Shown here piece by piece: positions 27,231-36,485 of a DNA stretch of 64,000 bases. The stretch is taken from the NCBI RefSeq assembly GCF_028877475.1, contig NZ_CP113527.1, positions 2,783,501 through 2,847,500 on the forward strand, written 5' to 3'. A program made the translations under genes and the position numbers. The notes under the pieces are model-generated. The model did no database searches. It was not told the origin of the DNA and saw only the letters and a list, made by a program, of their open reading frames with translations. Each line of letters begins with the position of its first letter. Within the stretch, counting starts at the first letter, position 1. Source of the stretch: Lysinibacillus irui. Its GTDB lineage: Bacteria; Bacillota; Bacilli; Bacillales_A; Planococcaceae.

Positions 27231-27871
27231 CAAACAACACCTTCTCCATCTAATGATTTGTTTTCGATTGAGATTGATTCCATCATGCCGTATGCAATTG
27301 GTTGCCAAATAGGCATTTCTGTTTTCAAGCAATTCACGGAGCCTGTTGCTACATTATCGCCTACCATAAACAAAAACATTAAATTGTAAATTTTAGAATC
27401 TAGAGCCTTCGTAATGAAATCGAAATAGCCGATTTGACGACCATCCACTTCTTTTATGCCGATATCTAACATATCAGCATCTGGCTGTAATTTTCGAAGG
27501 ATATTCATCATCGTTTGTGTGAAATCTTCTAATTCCTCTTCTTGAATCTGTTGCTCCATCATTTTCATCGTGATGTTAATAGATGTACTTTCACTTGTGT
27601 AGATATAATCGGGTCTACGGCTTGATGGATATTTAATATCCATTAATTCAGGTTCCATCTCTTCAAAAGCTGTAGGAATAAACATCCGAATTTGGTCCTC
27701 ATAAAAACTACTCTCTGCAAATTCAATCATTTCATCTTCAATCGTTAGCTGGCCTTCTTTAATAGCTTGAACGATGTCAGTATGTAACAATTGGTTTTCG
27801 ATGTTCTCCAGTCGTTTCTTCTGCCTTGCATGCTTTGTCATCTCAATGACTTCTTCATCCATGAAATTCAT
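27230..27871 (-). CDS. DcrB/DUF1795-like adaptor candidate
   Basis: 213 residues. A charged N-terminus is followed by EMIEFAESSFYEDQIRMFIP, then YTSESTSINITMKMM and a C-terminal IGYFDFITKALDSKIYNLMF, FMVGDNVATGSVNCL. This strand order resembles PsbP/DcrB-like (DUF1795) proteins, the fold of Eag chaperones that hold VgrG- and Rhs-linked effectors in T6SSs. The stop overlaps the VgrG start (TGATG), so both are coupled. AAAGGAGGGG precedes the start. The family assignment is by pattern and context. Confidence 0.6.
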   Translation of the reverse strand: MNFMDEEVIEMTKHARQKKRLENIENQLLHTDIVQAIKEGQLTIEDEMIEFAESSFYEDQIRMFIPTAFEEMEPELMDIKYPSSRRPDYIYTSESTSINITMKMMEQQIQEEELEDFTQTMMNILRKLQPDADMLDIGIKEVDGRQIGYFDFITKALDSKIYNLMFLFMVGDNVATGSVNCLKTEMPIWQPIAYGMMESISIENKSLDGEGVV

Positions 27872-27948
27872 TTTATTTCCCCTCCTTTGTTATTCGTATC
27901 TCCTTTTCTTCCCCTAACGAGCCAGCATCTTAATCCACTAGTAGACTA

Positions 27949-28722
27949 CTAATCAACTATCATGCGCTTTGGTCGCCCTTGACCAATCCCTTTCATATGA
28001 CCACCGCCCTTAGATTCCAACAAAATACGATTTAAATATTTATGAATTTGGCTATTAGATAAAGTTTGATAGTCCAACTCTAGCCGGTTGCAAATATAGA
28101 AATCAATTACATCTCTTTGCACTCTCTCCTGATTTAAGCACTCTAAGGCAAAGGCAATATCATACGGATTAGCAGGCCGGTTTTTTAAAAGCTCTCGTGC
28201 AAAGTATTGCAAAATGAGTGGATGGTAGGTGCTTTTTTCTAACCCTGCATACTGACAATGAAGATAATTTACGGTGTTATATTCTGTCGCAAAGTCGAAA
28301 AAATCGGTATGCTGTGAGCGTAGTTTGGCACCTAATTTTAATTTAAAGCGCGCTAATTCTAGTTCATTATGAGCAAGCTCTAACGCATCGTCTAAGACAA
28401 TCTCTGTTGTGTAATTGCTAAAATCTAAGTCATTTGCTTCTTCAGCAAATCGTACTTTTAAAATCGTTTCACTTCCTGTAGCTTCATAAGGAAGCTCATA
28501 GCTACTATCTAGCAAATAGAGCCTTCCTTTATGCTTAATTATGCCTTTTGTAATGATAAGACGTGTATCCGCTACAATAATATGGACACCAGCAATGATG
28601 CCGTTTGAATAATCTTGAAAATATAAATCTAAAAAATCTCTTGGGTAATCTCGTAAATTCTCCAGCATTTCTCGCTTTAAAATGCGACCTTTATGAAAAT
28701 GTGGATATTGATTAGCAAACAA
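27949..28722 (-). CDS. Baseplate-like protein (TssK-type candidate)
   Basis: About 257 residues. The N-terminus FANQYPHFHKGRILKREMLE, then NGIIAGVHIIVADTRLIITK and GIIKHKGRLYLLDSSYELPY, recalls the TssK/tail-fibre attachment layout (F-x-x-G-x-x-L, then G-h, then L-h-hxxG). The C-terminal half is helical. I prefer the TTG at 28722, because AGAGGTGG lies 8-9 bases before it and overlaps the alternative GTG at 28734. Neighbours are the Hsp70-like ATPase and the adaptor candidate. The structural role is inferred from context. Confidence 0.5.
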   Translation of the reverse strand: MFANQYPHFHKGRILKREMLENLRDYPRDFLDLYFQDYSNGIIAGVHIIVADTRLIITKGIIKHKGRLYLLDSSYELPYEATGSETILKVRFAEEANDLDFSNYTTEIVLDDALELAHNELELARFKLKLGAKLRSQHTDFFDFATEYNTVNYLHCQYAGLEKSTYHPLILQYFARELLKNRPANPYDIAFALECLNQERVQRDVIDFYICNRLELDYQTLSNSQIHKYLNRILLESKGGGHMKGIGQGRPKRMIVD

Positions 28723-28764
28723 GCTGTCACCCACCTCTTTTCTTTTTTATCACGTGAGCTTGCT

Positions 28765-31413
28765 CTACTTTAATCCGTCAAAGAAATCTAGTTCCGATAA
28801 ATCAGCTTCAAAGGCGAAGAATTCTTTTTTTCCAATAAACAGTTGTTCGTCTTTTCGCGCTACTGGCACCACATGGAAGCCCCAATGATCTTCGCCTGCA
28901 AAAACAAAGAATTTCACTTCGCCATTCATGATAGAATCCGTCTCGTCTTGTGGAATTTTATCGTAATAGTTTGCCGCAATATTTTCATAAAGAACAGGCT
29001 TAAAATTCTCAGGACGATTAAAGTAAGTGTATTTATAGGATGACTGATTGTCACTGCCAGTTAGGAAAAACTCCACTTCTGTTACACCCCATGGACGGGA
29101 AATAGTACCATGAATTTGGTTTAGCCTTTCTAAGCTACTAATAAGTAATTTTTCCTGGCGATTATGTGTAAAGGCACTTACAGCATAAGGTACAACAGGA
29201 GCATGATTTGTCACTTTTGTTTCAATCATGCCTATCTTTTTCGCATTTAAATAGCGCAGTGCTCCTCTAAGGCAAGCAAGCTTTAATTCTGGCACTTTAC
29301 CAATATTTTCAGCTTTTTGCCTAAATTCAATGCTTCGTCCTGGTACAAATTCTTTTAAAGCCTCACGAAATGCATCAATCTTACAGGACTGTCCAGTTAA
29401 TTTAATAATGGAGTATTCGCCCAAAAGGCCGCTCTCATAAAATTCCTCTAAAAACTCACGCACAATATCATAAATATCAGCCTTGATAAGATGATTAATT
29501 TCTTTTATGTTGAAAAAGACATTTGGATAATCATAAACTTCCTTAAATTGATTGTTTTCAAGCAGAGATAGGCACCATCGATCTACTGCTGTCACATTTA
29601 AATCGCTATCGTGCTGCATATCACTGTCTGAATAAAAGCGGCTTCTTAAAATGCCTGTTTTACGGAAAAATTCTTTCTTCATTTCCTCTGCCATTTCCCA
29701 TAAGAAATAATAATTATTTCGGACACGTAAATATTCATCACGTGTGCGATTTTCGTATTCCTTAAAGCGAGTTGGAATGATATACTCAGCATCCGAAAAG
29801 GCTTTTTCAAATTGTTTGTATACCTCATCAACCCCATGATCGTCTACATATCGATAAATATCCTTGCCTGGAATATCAATTAGTGCATCAATATCATAAG
29901 CACTTTTTCCCCGACTATAGTAATTGGCAAAGACAATCTTCATAAATTGGAAAATACGATAGGTAATATTGTTACCACCAAAATTGGTATCTCCATTTTC
30001 ATAGGTTGTATGAATATCAATTTTGTATGAAATATGTCCATCCTCTATTCGAAACTTACAGGAGGAAAGATCGGTTGTTCCACCACCACAATCAATGACC
30101 AGTGCCTTATATTCCTTCCCATCCAAGAAGCTATTATTCTCTATTTGATTGGCGATTGTATTATAAAGAACGGCCATCCCTTCATCGAGAGCATGTTCCG
30201 TTTCGATGTTGTATTCGGGTAAAATTGTCTGAAACATATCTAAAAATTGATTTTTCAGCTTTACAGGACTCGAAATATGTAAATGCTTGAAGCGACATTT
30301 AAATTGATGCTCTGCCATTTGAATAATATAAAGCATAAACTCTCTTAATATCTGACTTCGCGGAACAAGTGCTGTATTGCCGTTCGCATCCATTATCTCT
30401 TCCAATTTGGCATAATTACTAACCCAGCGTTTAATGCCTTGGAATTTCGTTGCCAATGAAGTGTAGCTATTTTTTTTCATCATTTTTAACGCTTCATAGC
30501 CATAGTAATAGCTCACTTGGTCTTGATTTGAGCAATCTGCCACTGTCATGACTGTCGGCACTACTTCGATCCATTCATTTTGGTGAAGTGGATCGGGAAA
30601 CTGGACAAAATTGATGCTATTTAGCTGAATTCTGTCATTTAATAGGTCGTGGCTACAAGGAGAAGAGACATAATCACTTTCTAAGTAAACACCGGCCGTT
30701 GTATTGGTAGTTCCAAAATCAATAGCAAGAATCGCATCGGTTGTTTCTAGCTGTTTAATCTCTAAATCTGGTATTGGAACCTTATAATAGTGAAGATTTG
30801 TAGGCGGAAGTGGGGTCTCCTGATAGTAAGTCTTATAGATATACTCAGAATCTTGCTTTCTTAAAAATATAAAGCTGTAGTTTTTATTGTTAGTCTTTCG
30901 AATTTCTAATGCCTCATCTGCCGCAAAATAATACTTGTTTGGCAGCTGATCGTCTTTTATAACATGAAGGATGCCGCAAAGATCTAGCTGCTCATTGACT
31001 AGCAGTACATTGGATTCAACTAGAAATCCACCGGTTTCTACGAAATACTGATCTGGCTTATCAATTTTCATACCGCTATATAAGCTCATTTTGGCAGGAA
31101 TCTTTATCTCACCATTGTCAGACAGTGGTGTTTTTAAATACTTCTGCATTGCTGCTTCTACTCTTTCGAATCCCCCATCCTTACTTTCTTTAATTAGAGG
31201 GTTTTCTTCAGCGCCACGATATCGTAAAATTTTGTCGATTAACTCGTCTCTAGTTAATGTGTTAATAAGCCCTGTCACAAGTTTTTCCTTATAACATATA
31301 TTCCTCAGCTGGAAGGTTGTCATTTCCATTAATTCTACTCGTGTATAGGTCATATATTTCTTTTCTGTATAACGCTTATTCGCATACAGCTTATATGAAT
31401 ATTTAGTCGTCAT
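28765..31413 (-). CDS. Hsp70-like ATPase with N-terminal SAP-like domain
   Basis: 882 residues. Residues 20-67 (TRVELMEMTTFQLRNICYKE, TLTRDELIDKILRYRG) have a SAP/Rho-N-like helix pattern. From about 228 the actin-type ATPase begins: ILAIDFGTTNTTAGVYLE (phosphate 1), KALVIDCGGGTTDLS (phosphate 2) and IIKLTGQSCKIDAFREAL (adenosine). A long insert and a C-terminal beta-rich part follow. It is not a housekeeping DnaK: it has no standard substrate-binding domain. I start at ATG 31413 with AGAGGAGGG seven bases upstream; the longer ORF start at 31506 overlaps the preceding gene. A J-domain gene in the same operon (37091-37525) is a likely partner. Confidence 0.8.
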   Translation of the reverse strand: MTTKYSYKLYANKRYTEKKYMTYTRVELMEMTTFQLRNICYKEKLVTGLINTLTRDELIDKILRYRGAEENPLIKESKDGGFERVEAAMQKYLKTPLSDNGEIKIPAKMSLYSGMKIDKPDQYFVETGGFLVESNVLLVNEQLDLCGILHVIKDDQLPNKYYFAADEALEIRKTNNKNYSFIFLRKQDSEYIYKTYYQETPLPPTNLHYYKVPIPDLEIKQLETTDAILAIDFGTTNTTAGVYLESDYVSSPCSHDLLNDRIQLNSINFVQFPDPLHQNEWIEVVPTVMTVADCSNQDQVSYYYGYEALKMMKKNSYTSLATKFQGIKRWVSNYAKLEEIMDANGNTALVPRSQILREFMLYIIQMAEHQFKCRFKHLHISSPVKLKNQFLDMFQTILPEYNIETEHALDEGMAVLYNTIANQIENNSFLDGKEYKALVIDCGGGTTDLSSCKFRIEDGHISYKIDIHTTYENGDTNFGGNNITYRIFQFMKIVFANYYSRGKSAYDIDALIDIPGKDIYRYVDDHGVDEVYKQFEKAFSDAEYIIPTRFKEYENRTRDEYLRVRNNYYFLWEMAEEMKKEFFRKTGILRSRFYSDSDMQHDSDLNVTAVDRWCLSLLENNQFKEVYDYPNVFFNIKEINHLIKADIYDIVREFLEEFYESGLLGEYSIIKLTGQSCKIDAFREALKEFVPGRSIEFRQKAENIGKVPELKLACLRGALRYLNAKKIGMIETKVTNHAPVVPYAVSAFTHNRQEKLLISSLERLNQIHGTISRPWGVTEVEFFLTGSDNQSSYKYTYFNRPENFKPVLYENIAANYYDKIPQDETDSIMNGEVKFFVFAGEDHWGFHVVPVARKDEQLFIGKKEFFAFEADLSELDFFDGLK

Positions 31414-31436
31414 TACGAATCCCTCCTCTGCCCTGT

Positions 31437-32126
31437 TTAGTAAAGAGCTATTCGATCTAGCTTCATTGTTTCCTCTGCATCGATTATGCCGAAGTGATAC
31501 TGCCAATAAACCTCTAAATGGAAGCTGATAGGCAAAAATATTTCCTGTATGAGTTGTACTTTTTGCTCATTCTGCTCTGTCTTCTTCTGACTTATATATA
31601 AAAGCAGCTCATCTTGCTCCTCTGATTTTACATAGATGAAACAACCTTTAAAGAGCCTTTTTAGCGTATCCTTTAATAAATAAATTTCATCCCCTGTCTG
31701 GTACAGTCTCAGCATGTTCAGGACCACTATTTCTTGTTCCTTTTTTGAAAACGAACGAATATTTTGACGTACTACATTGCCAAATACATTCGCTTCGATA
31801 TCTTTTAAAATAAAGCGAATAAAAAACTCTTTTTTATTCATCCCCTGCATACGATCAATGTCAGCTAAGAAATGCAGTACGATGTCGAAAAGATATTCCC
31901 TAAACGCTCTATCAGACGTATTATCCGGATGAAAAAGGTTGTTAAAAATATCAAAGTAGCGATAGTACGGATTTACTTCGACGTGCTGCTCAACCAACTG
32001 TGTATTTAAAAACTGAGGACTAAGCTCCATATAGGGCGAATATGTCTCGGCAAGATGAAAATTTATATCCTTTTTAGAAAGTCCCTCATCCTCGGCTTTA
32101 ATGAGCAAATCCCAAATATAATTCAT
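31437..32126 (-). CDS. Operon protein, baseplate candidate
   Basis: 229 residues from ATG 32126, which overlaps the previous stop (ATGA). Helical N-terminus (NYIWDLLIKAEDEGLSKKDI) with ELSPQFLNTQ and NPYYRYFDIFNNLFHP, ending in LEVYWQYHFGIIDAEETMKL. I do not recognise the family. Length, position after the 425-residue protein and the hydrophobic W-x-Y-H-F-G end are compatible with a TssG/TssE-like wedge component, but this is inference. Confidence 0.5.
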   Translation of the reverse strand: MNYIWDLLIKAEDEGLSKKDINFHLAETYSPYMELSPQFLNTQLVEQHVEVNPYYRYFDIFNNLFHPDNTSDRAFREYLFDIVLHFLADIDRMQGMNKKEFFIRFILKDIEANVFGNVVRQNIRSFSKKEQEIVVLNMLRLYQTGDEIYLLKDTLKRLFKGCFIYVKSEEQDELLLYISQKKTEQNEQKVQLIQEIFLPISFHLEVYWQYHFGIIDAEETMKLDRIALY

Positions 32127-33400
32127 AGCCACACACCTACACATTTATATTCAAAGAAATGTCGTTGTACTTCGGATACTAAAAAGCTCAAAATATCATT
32201 TGCTATAAAATCTTTTTTCGCTTTTGCCTTAAACTTTAGTAGCATCGTTTTTTTATGACTATTTTCTCCTATCATTTCTGTTAAGAAAGGGTTTGCTGAA
32301 TGCGTAATACCTGCCCTTGAAAAAGAGTCCACTATATCTACATCTACTAGCTCAACGCTAACAGCTGCCTCGAAGGAGTTAATCATCCTAGTAATCTCCC
32401 CCTTCGTTTTAACATTTGCAGTATACTTACTAGCAAATTTGTGCATAAAATGCTCTATTCGTCGATTGGAAACAAGCTCATAATGAAGCTTTCCAATTTT
32501 CTCATCTTCCATTTTTGCAATTTTAATTAACTGCCAAACCCCTGACTTGTCTTGTGGTGAAACAATGGTTAATTCATTATCTGAACGTTTAACGTAACGA
32601 ACATTCTCTTCATCCGCTTCAACAAGATACCCATGCTCGTTGCCGGTTTTGCGGATTGAAAGGACATGCTCATAATTGATCTTATCGATAGCAGGAATGG
32701 GGAACCCCACATTCTTGACCTCATGTCGTTCAATATTCCATAGTGGAACCATGTCCAGTCTCTTTTTTGACTCGTATTCCTCTAAATCAACCATTATCTC
32801 AATGATTTCAGTATCTTCATTTAAAGGGGGACAATCTACTAAATTTACATCCAAAAATTTATAGGCGTACGGGTGATTAATGGTTTTCCACGGCAATCCA
32901 TTAATTTGGAATATCGGATATAGCTTATCGATTTCTTGCAAATAGTCTGAATTTCTTGAAAGACTTACCTTTATCTCAACTTGTCCTTCTGTTGTGACGA
33001 GAGTTCCATTAAAGCATCGTTCCTCAACTAGTAACTGATGAATTTGTATCGAGTCACACTCTAGAAATAAAGTACACAGGACGGCTTGTTCTTTGTTTTT
33101 TAACGATTGAAGTAAGTTAGCTGTATCGATTACTTTCGTTTCTAAATCAGCTGGTCGCATCGGAAATAAACATTGATGAATCGGGTCAACATCCTCCTTT
33201 GAACTAAGCGTTACATAAATGTCAAACCTATTCTCAACATCTTCTATTTCGTTAAATACTCGCTCTTCAAGCTTTCTATTCATTTCATCCTGATAGTCAA
33301 TTAAATTTACAAAAACGCCACTGACAATATCTTTTAGCAGTTGACGTTGCTCTAAATCCTCTATTTTGCGTAACCGTTCATACATGAGCTCTTTTATCAC
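32123..33400 (-). CDS. Operon protein, baseplate wedge candidate
   Basis: 425 residues starting with GTG at 33400, with GAGGG upstream and one base after the phosphatase-like gene. A helical N-terminus (EDLEQRQLLKDIVSGVFVNL) is followed by beta-rich parts with QINGLPWKTINHPYAYKFLD, then IMVDLEEYESKKRLDMVPLW, and a C-terminal LLKFKAKAKKDFIANDILSF. The size and beta-rich layout are compatible with a TssF-like wedge protein. No close family is recognised by eye. Confidence 0.5.
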   Translation of the reverse strand: MIKELMYERLRKIEDLEQRQLLKDIVSGVFVNLIDYQDEMNRKLEERVFNEIEDVENRFDIYVTLSSKEDVDPIHQCLFPMRPADLETKVIDTANLLQSLKNKEQAVLCTLFLECDSIQIHQLLVEERCFNGTLVTTEGQVEIKVSLSRNSDYLQEIDKLYPIFQINGLPWKTINHPYAYKFLDVNLVDCPPLNEDTEIIEIMVDLEEYESKKRLDMVPLWNIERHEVKNVGFPIPAIDKINYEHVLSIRKTGNEHGYLVEADEENVRYVKRSDNELTIVSPQDKSGVWQLIKIAKMEDEKIGKLHYELVSNRRIEHFMHKFASKYTANVKTKGEITRMINSFEAAVSVELVDVDIVDSFSRAGITHSANPFLTEMIGENSHKKTMLLKFKAKAKKDFIANDILSFLVSEVQRHFFEYKCVGVWL

Positions 33401-33401
33401 T

Positions 33402-35048
33402 TTACTTTCCCTCTTTCATCACTTCAGCATCAGATGACTCATTGGCAGCTGCCCCTTCTTCAAATGGTATTGCCGCTTCGTAAGATGGGTCTATATCAGT
33501 AGCCGGTGCCTGAGGAGGTGGATTTAATTTATCATTGGCGTTCATAACCTTTCGCTCAAGACCTAAAACCTTTGACAGTAGCTCTGTCTCCTGATAAATT
33601 TCCTGTGCAAGTGTGTAATATTCAATCGCTTTTCCGTACTCTTGACGTGCATAGCTCTGATCTCCACTTTTTTCTAAACCTTCTGCCCTCAATTCCTTCT
33701 GGGCCTTTTTCAATTCAGCAATTTTAGCCTCTGTCTCTTCTATTTTTGTCTTTATTTGAGGCTCACCAGTATAGGAGATGGTGAGAGCTTTTTTCCTTGC
33801 CTTTTCATATGTTTCAAGTGCACCATTGTAATCTTCTGCTTCAAATCGAAAATCTCCATCCTTCACAGCTTCAGCAATTTGAACAATCGTATCCATATTC
33901 GCTATTCTTTGCTCAGTTGCTTCCTTTCCAAAGTTCTTAATGAGCTTTCCTTCTTTTTTAGCCTTTTCATATTGCTCAAGAGCATCTGTAAATTTTCCTT
34001 CTTCGGCTGATTTATCTCCATTTAAGATGAGATCTGTAATTCTTAACTTTTTAGCCAGTAAATTTCTATGTATTGGATCTTTCAATTTTTTGGCTGCATT
34101 TCTGCCCTCACTATATTCCAGAAGCGCTTTTTCATAATTTCCATCTTGAAAATAAAGATTTCCGCTCTTTTCATGGTCCTTCATTTCAACGGTTAATTCT
34201 GCCATTTTTTTAGCTTGCTTCGCTTGATAAAACAGGGTACTGCCCCCAACGACTAAAGCTACAATTAATGCCGCAGCAATCATTTTAATGTACTTCATTT
34301 TTTTCTTATTTGTTTCCTGATAAACCTTATTAGCAAATATAGTGGCAATTGTATAATTATTTACAACCTTCCTTTGCCTACTTAAAAGCACCTCTTCTAA
34401 TAAATCCGTGTATTGCTCAGGATCTTTCGCATCTTCCAGCGCGTCGGCCATTTCAATCTCATTGACATCCTCCCAAAAGCCCGCCGTGCAAAGCACTAAC
34501 ACATCGCCATCCAATAACTTCATTTTCTTAGAAACAAAGGGCTTAAAATCTTCAGGTTTACCAAGATAATTTAGTAGGTTGCTTCTTTCCTCGTGCTGGC
34601 TTATATCCAGCGAACGATTCCTGCTGTTAACGATCTCCTGCGCTAAGCTTTGATCAGTGGTTTTATACGATAAAGTACCATTACGAAAATGATATAGCCT
34701 CGAATTCCCCGCGACTGCAACAATCATTTTTGAGTAATCAGATACGACCATAACAATACTTGCCTTTAATCTCACCCTTAAGCTTTGAGCCTGAAGTATA
34801 GCTTGCGCATTTCTTAAATATTTTTTAATACTTCTTCTAGACATGGATGGCTTTTCCATAAATTTTTCTAAAATTGCCTTCACAGCAAGTTCTGCGCTAC
34901 TTATTTCCTGATCAGAATCTAACCCTTTTACAGCTACCCAGCAGGCTACATCGTCGAGCTCTGTATAGGCAAAGTAATCTTTGTTCTGCAAAAATGAACC
35001 AGCTTCGGATAGAAAACTAGTTTTAAAGTCGCTGTTTTCTTTTCTCAT
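33402..35048 (-). CDS. PP2C-like pseudophosphatase with TM and TPR-like tail
   Basis: 548 residues. Residues 1-245 follow the PP2C fold, but each metal-binding motif is changed: where PP2C has VADGxxG this has CWVAVKGLDSDQ, where it has SDG this has LCTAGFWEDV, and the C-terminal D-N is NNYTIATIF. It should be inactive as a phosphatase and may bind phosphoproteins. A transmembrane segment follows (IKMIAAALIVALVVGGSTLF). An outside or periplasm-facing tail of about 280 residues has TPR-like repeats (GNLYFQDGNYEKALLEYSEG, DALEQYEKAKKEGK, EDYNGALETYEKARKKAL, EYGKAIEYYTLAQEIY). It may link the membrane to the injection machine. Confidence 0.82.
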   Translation of the reverse strand: MRKENSDFKTSFLSEAGSFLQNKDYFAYTELDDVACWVAVKGLDSDQEISSAELAVKAILEKFMEKPSMSRRSIKKYLRNAQAILQAQSLRVRLKASIVMVVSDYSKMIVAVAGNSRLYHFRNGTLSYKTTDQSLAQEIVNSRNRSLDISQHEERSNLLNYLGKPEDFKPFVSKKMKLLDGDVLVLCTAGFWEDVNEIEMADALEDAKDPEQYTDLLEEVLLSRQRKVVNNYTIATIFANKVYQETNKKKMKYIKMIAAALIVALVVGGSTLFYQAKQAKKMAELTVEMKDHEKSGNLYFQDGNYEKALLEYSEGRNAAKKLKDPIHRNLLAKKLRITDLILNGDKSAEEGKFTDALEQYEKAKKEGKLIKNFGKEATEQRIANMDTIVQIAEAVKDGDFRFEAEDYNGALETYEKARKKALTISYTGEPQIKTKIEETEAKIAELKKAQKELRAEGLEKSGDQSYARQEYGKAIEYYTLAQEIYQETELLSKVLGLERKVMNANDKLNPPPQAPATDIDPSYEAAIPFEEGAAANESSDAEVMKEGK

Positions 35049-35076
35049 GATTACTCCTCCTTAACATGTAAAATGT

Positions 35077-35916
35077 TTACCATGTTTTTTCTAGAATAAC
35101 GATGGTTGCATTATCTTGATTTTTTAAGCGTTTTTGTTCAACAGCTTTAATAATGTCTTGAGCAATATCATAGGGAGGAGTTTGCTGTGAGAGAATTTTT
35201 TCCATTTCAACCTCTGTTAACGTGTCATAGACTCCATCGCTAAAAAGACATACCTTGTCGCCTCTATTTAGCTGAATAGGGCTCTTCCCAATATCAAGAT
35301 TTTTAAAGCCTTCATACCCTAAATAATTGATAAGTCTCTTTTTCAGAGGATTTTCTTGCACCTCAAGCTGAGTTATTTCACCTGATATATATCGCTCTGT
35401 TAACACTGATTCAAAAATATGCTTTTGGTTAACCGCTATAAATTCGCCATTTCTAAAAATTTTGATAACACTATCTCCTACAGCCCCCCAATGGAGTAAA
35501 CCTTCATTGTCGATAATAGCCGTGACTAACGTAGTTCCTCCGTTCGAGCCATTTAAATTTTCTAAAATCATATGATTACTTGCCATCGCTGCATCCTTAA
35601 AAAAGTTAGGTAGATTTTTTAAGGTAGTAAGCCTTTTAAATTCTTCTATAAATGTCGTGACAGCGATAGTACTGGCCATACGACCATTGGCTAAACCACT
35701 TATACCATCTGCAAGCACTGCAATTGTGCCATGCGTCGTTTCGGTTGTGGAGAAATAATCATCCTGTTCATCACGTCTTCCTATCGTTTGGCCATTTCCA
35801 ATATAAATTTTCCCTTTATCCATTTTTTGAGCTAGAATACCTCTGATAATTAGCAAAACGATGAGGATAATGATGAAAATTAAGGCAATTATGTAAGGCA
35901 CTAAATTTTGGTCCAT
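35077..35916 (-). CDS. Membrane-anchored PP2C Ser/Thr phosphatase
   Basis: 279 residues. One transmembrane helix at the N-terminus (PYIIALIFIIILIVLLIIRG) is followed by a PP2C domain with intact ligands: IAVLADGISGLANGRMAS, LLHWGAVGDSVIKIFRNG, KVCLFSDGVYDTLTEVEM and QDNATIVILE. PP2C (PppA) reverses kinase action in the threonine phosphorylation pathway of some T6SSs. Flanked by the pseudophosphatase (28-base gap) and an FHA protein. Confidence 0.88.
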   Translation of the reverse strand: MDQNLVPYIIALIFIIILIVLLIIRGILAQKMDKGKIYIGNGQTIGRRDEQDDYFSTTETTHGTIAVLADGISGLANGRMASTIAVTTFIEEFKRLTTLKNLPNFFKDAAMASNHMILENLNGSNGGTTLVTAIIDNEGLLHWGAVGDSVIKIFRNGEFIAVNQKHIFESVLTERYISGEITQLEVQENPLKKRLINYLGYEGFKNLDIGKSPIQLNRGDKVCLFSDGVYDTLTEVEMEKILSQQTPPYDIAQDIIKAVEQKRLKNQDNATIVILEKTW

Positions 35917-35922
35917 ATATCA

Positions 35923-36450
35923 TCATTCCTCACTTTGATTGTTTTCCCATTCAAAGTGAACACCACATAATGGAATAAATAAAAACATACTTCTTCCTAA
36001 CTGAATAACATCATAAGCTGCTAATTCCGTTGGTGTATAAACGGCTTCATTATTCAGATAAGCTAATCCAGAGGCATCACCTGGTAATAAATAAAAATTA
36101 CGCTTTTTTGGATCATAAACAATGACAGCATGATTACGATTCGAGATGGAATTATCTCCTGCTATCCGGATATGCATATCTTCTGCTCTACCTATAAAAT
36201 TCTTTTCAGATAAGATGCGATAATCTCTACCCATTTGAGGGCCTTCAATACAAACCAACCAACCTGTTACTGGATCAATTCCATCCATTTCTCCTAAATA
36301 GGGCAATGTTTTATCATCTGATTCAACGACAGGAGCGGTTGGGCTATTTTGTCTGTGCTCCTGCTCCACCATCACGTTACAATATGGACAAATATTGCGA
36401 TGTCTCCTTGAACTAAACATGTGACCATTTGTACATCTTATCAAACTCAT
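35923..36450 (-). CDS. Zinc-ribbon/FHA-domain protein
   Basis: About 175 residues from ATG 36450, which has GGGGG eight bases upstream; the earlier ATG overlaps this site. The N-terminus has a zinc-ribbon-like pattern (IRCTNGHMFSSRRHRNICPY, then CN). The C-terminal half is an FHA domain: NFIGRAEDMHIRI, then NSISNRNHAVIVYDPKKRNF and YDVIQLGRSMFLFIP. FHA domains bind phosphothreonine. Next to a kinase and PP2C it is likely a readout of phosphorylation that controls assembly, like Fha1 in the H1-T6SS. Confidence 0.85.
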   Translation of the reverse strand: MSLIRCTNGHMFSSRRHRNICPYCNVMVEQEHRQNSPTAPVVESDDKTLPYLGEMDGIDPVTGWLVCIEGPQMGRDYRILSEKNFIGRAEDMHIRIAGDNSISNRNHAVIVYDPKKRNFYLLPGDASGLAYLNNEAVYTPTELAAYDVIQLGRSMFLFIPLCGVHFEWENNQSEE

Positions 36451-36485
36451 TTCGTTATCCCCCATCTATGTTCCGAATTCTTTCT

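Noticed and set aside
25719..27332. Longer start for the VgrG-like gene at 27332
   Set aside because: The extra 34 residues lie in the preceding gene in another frame; the coupled TGATG start at 27230 has an SD.
28765..31413. Housekeeping DnaK
   Set aside because: The actin-fold motifs are present, but the start has a SAP-like domain and the C-terminus lacks the DnaK substrate-binding layout.
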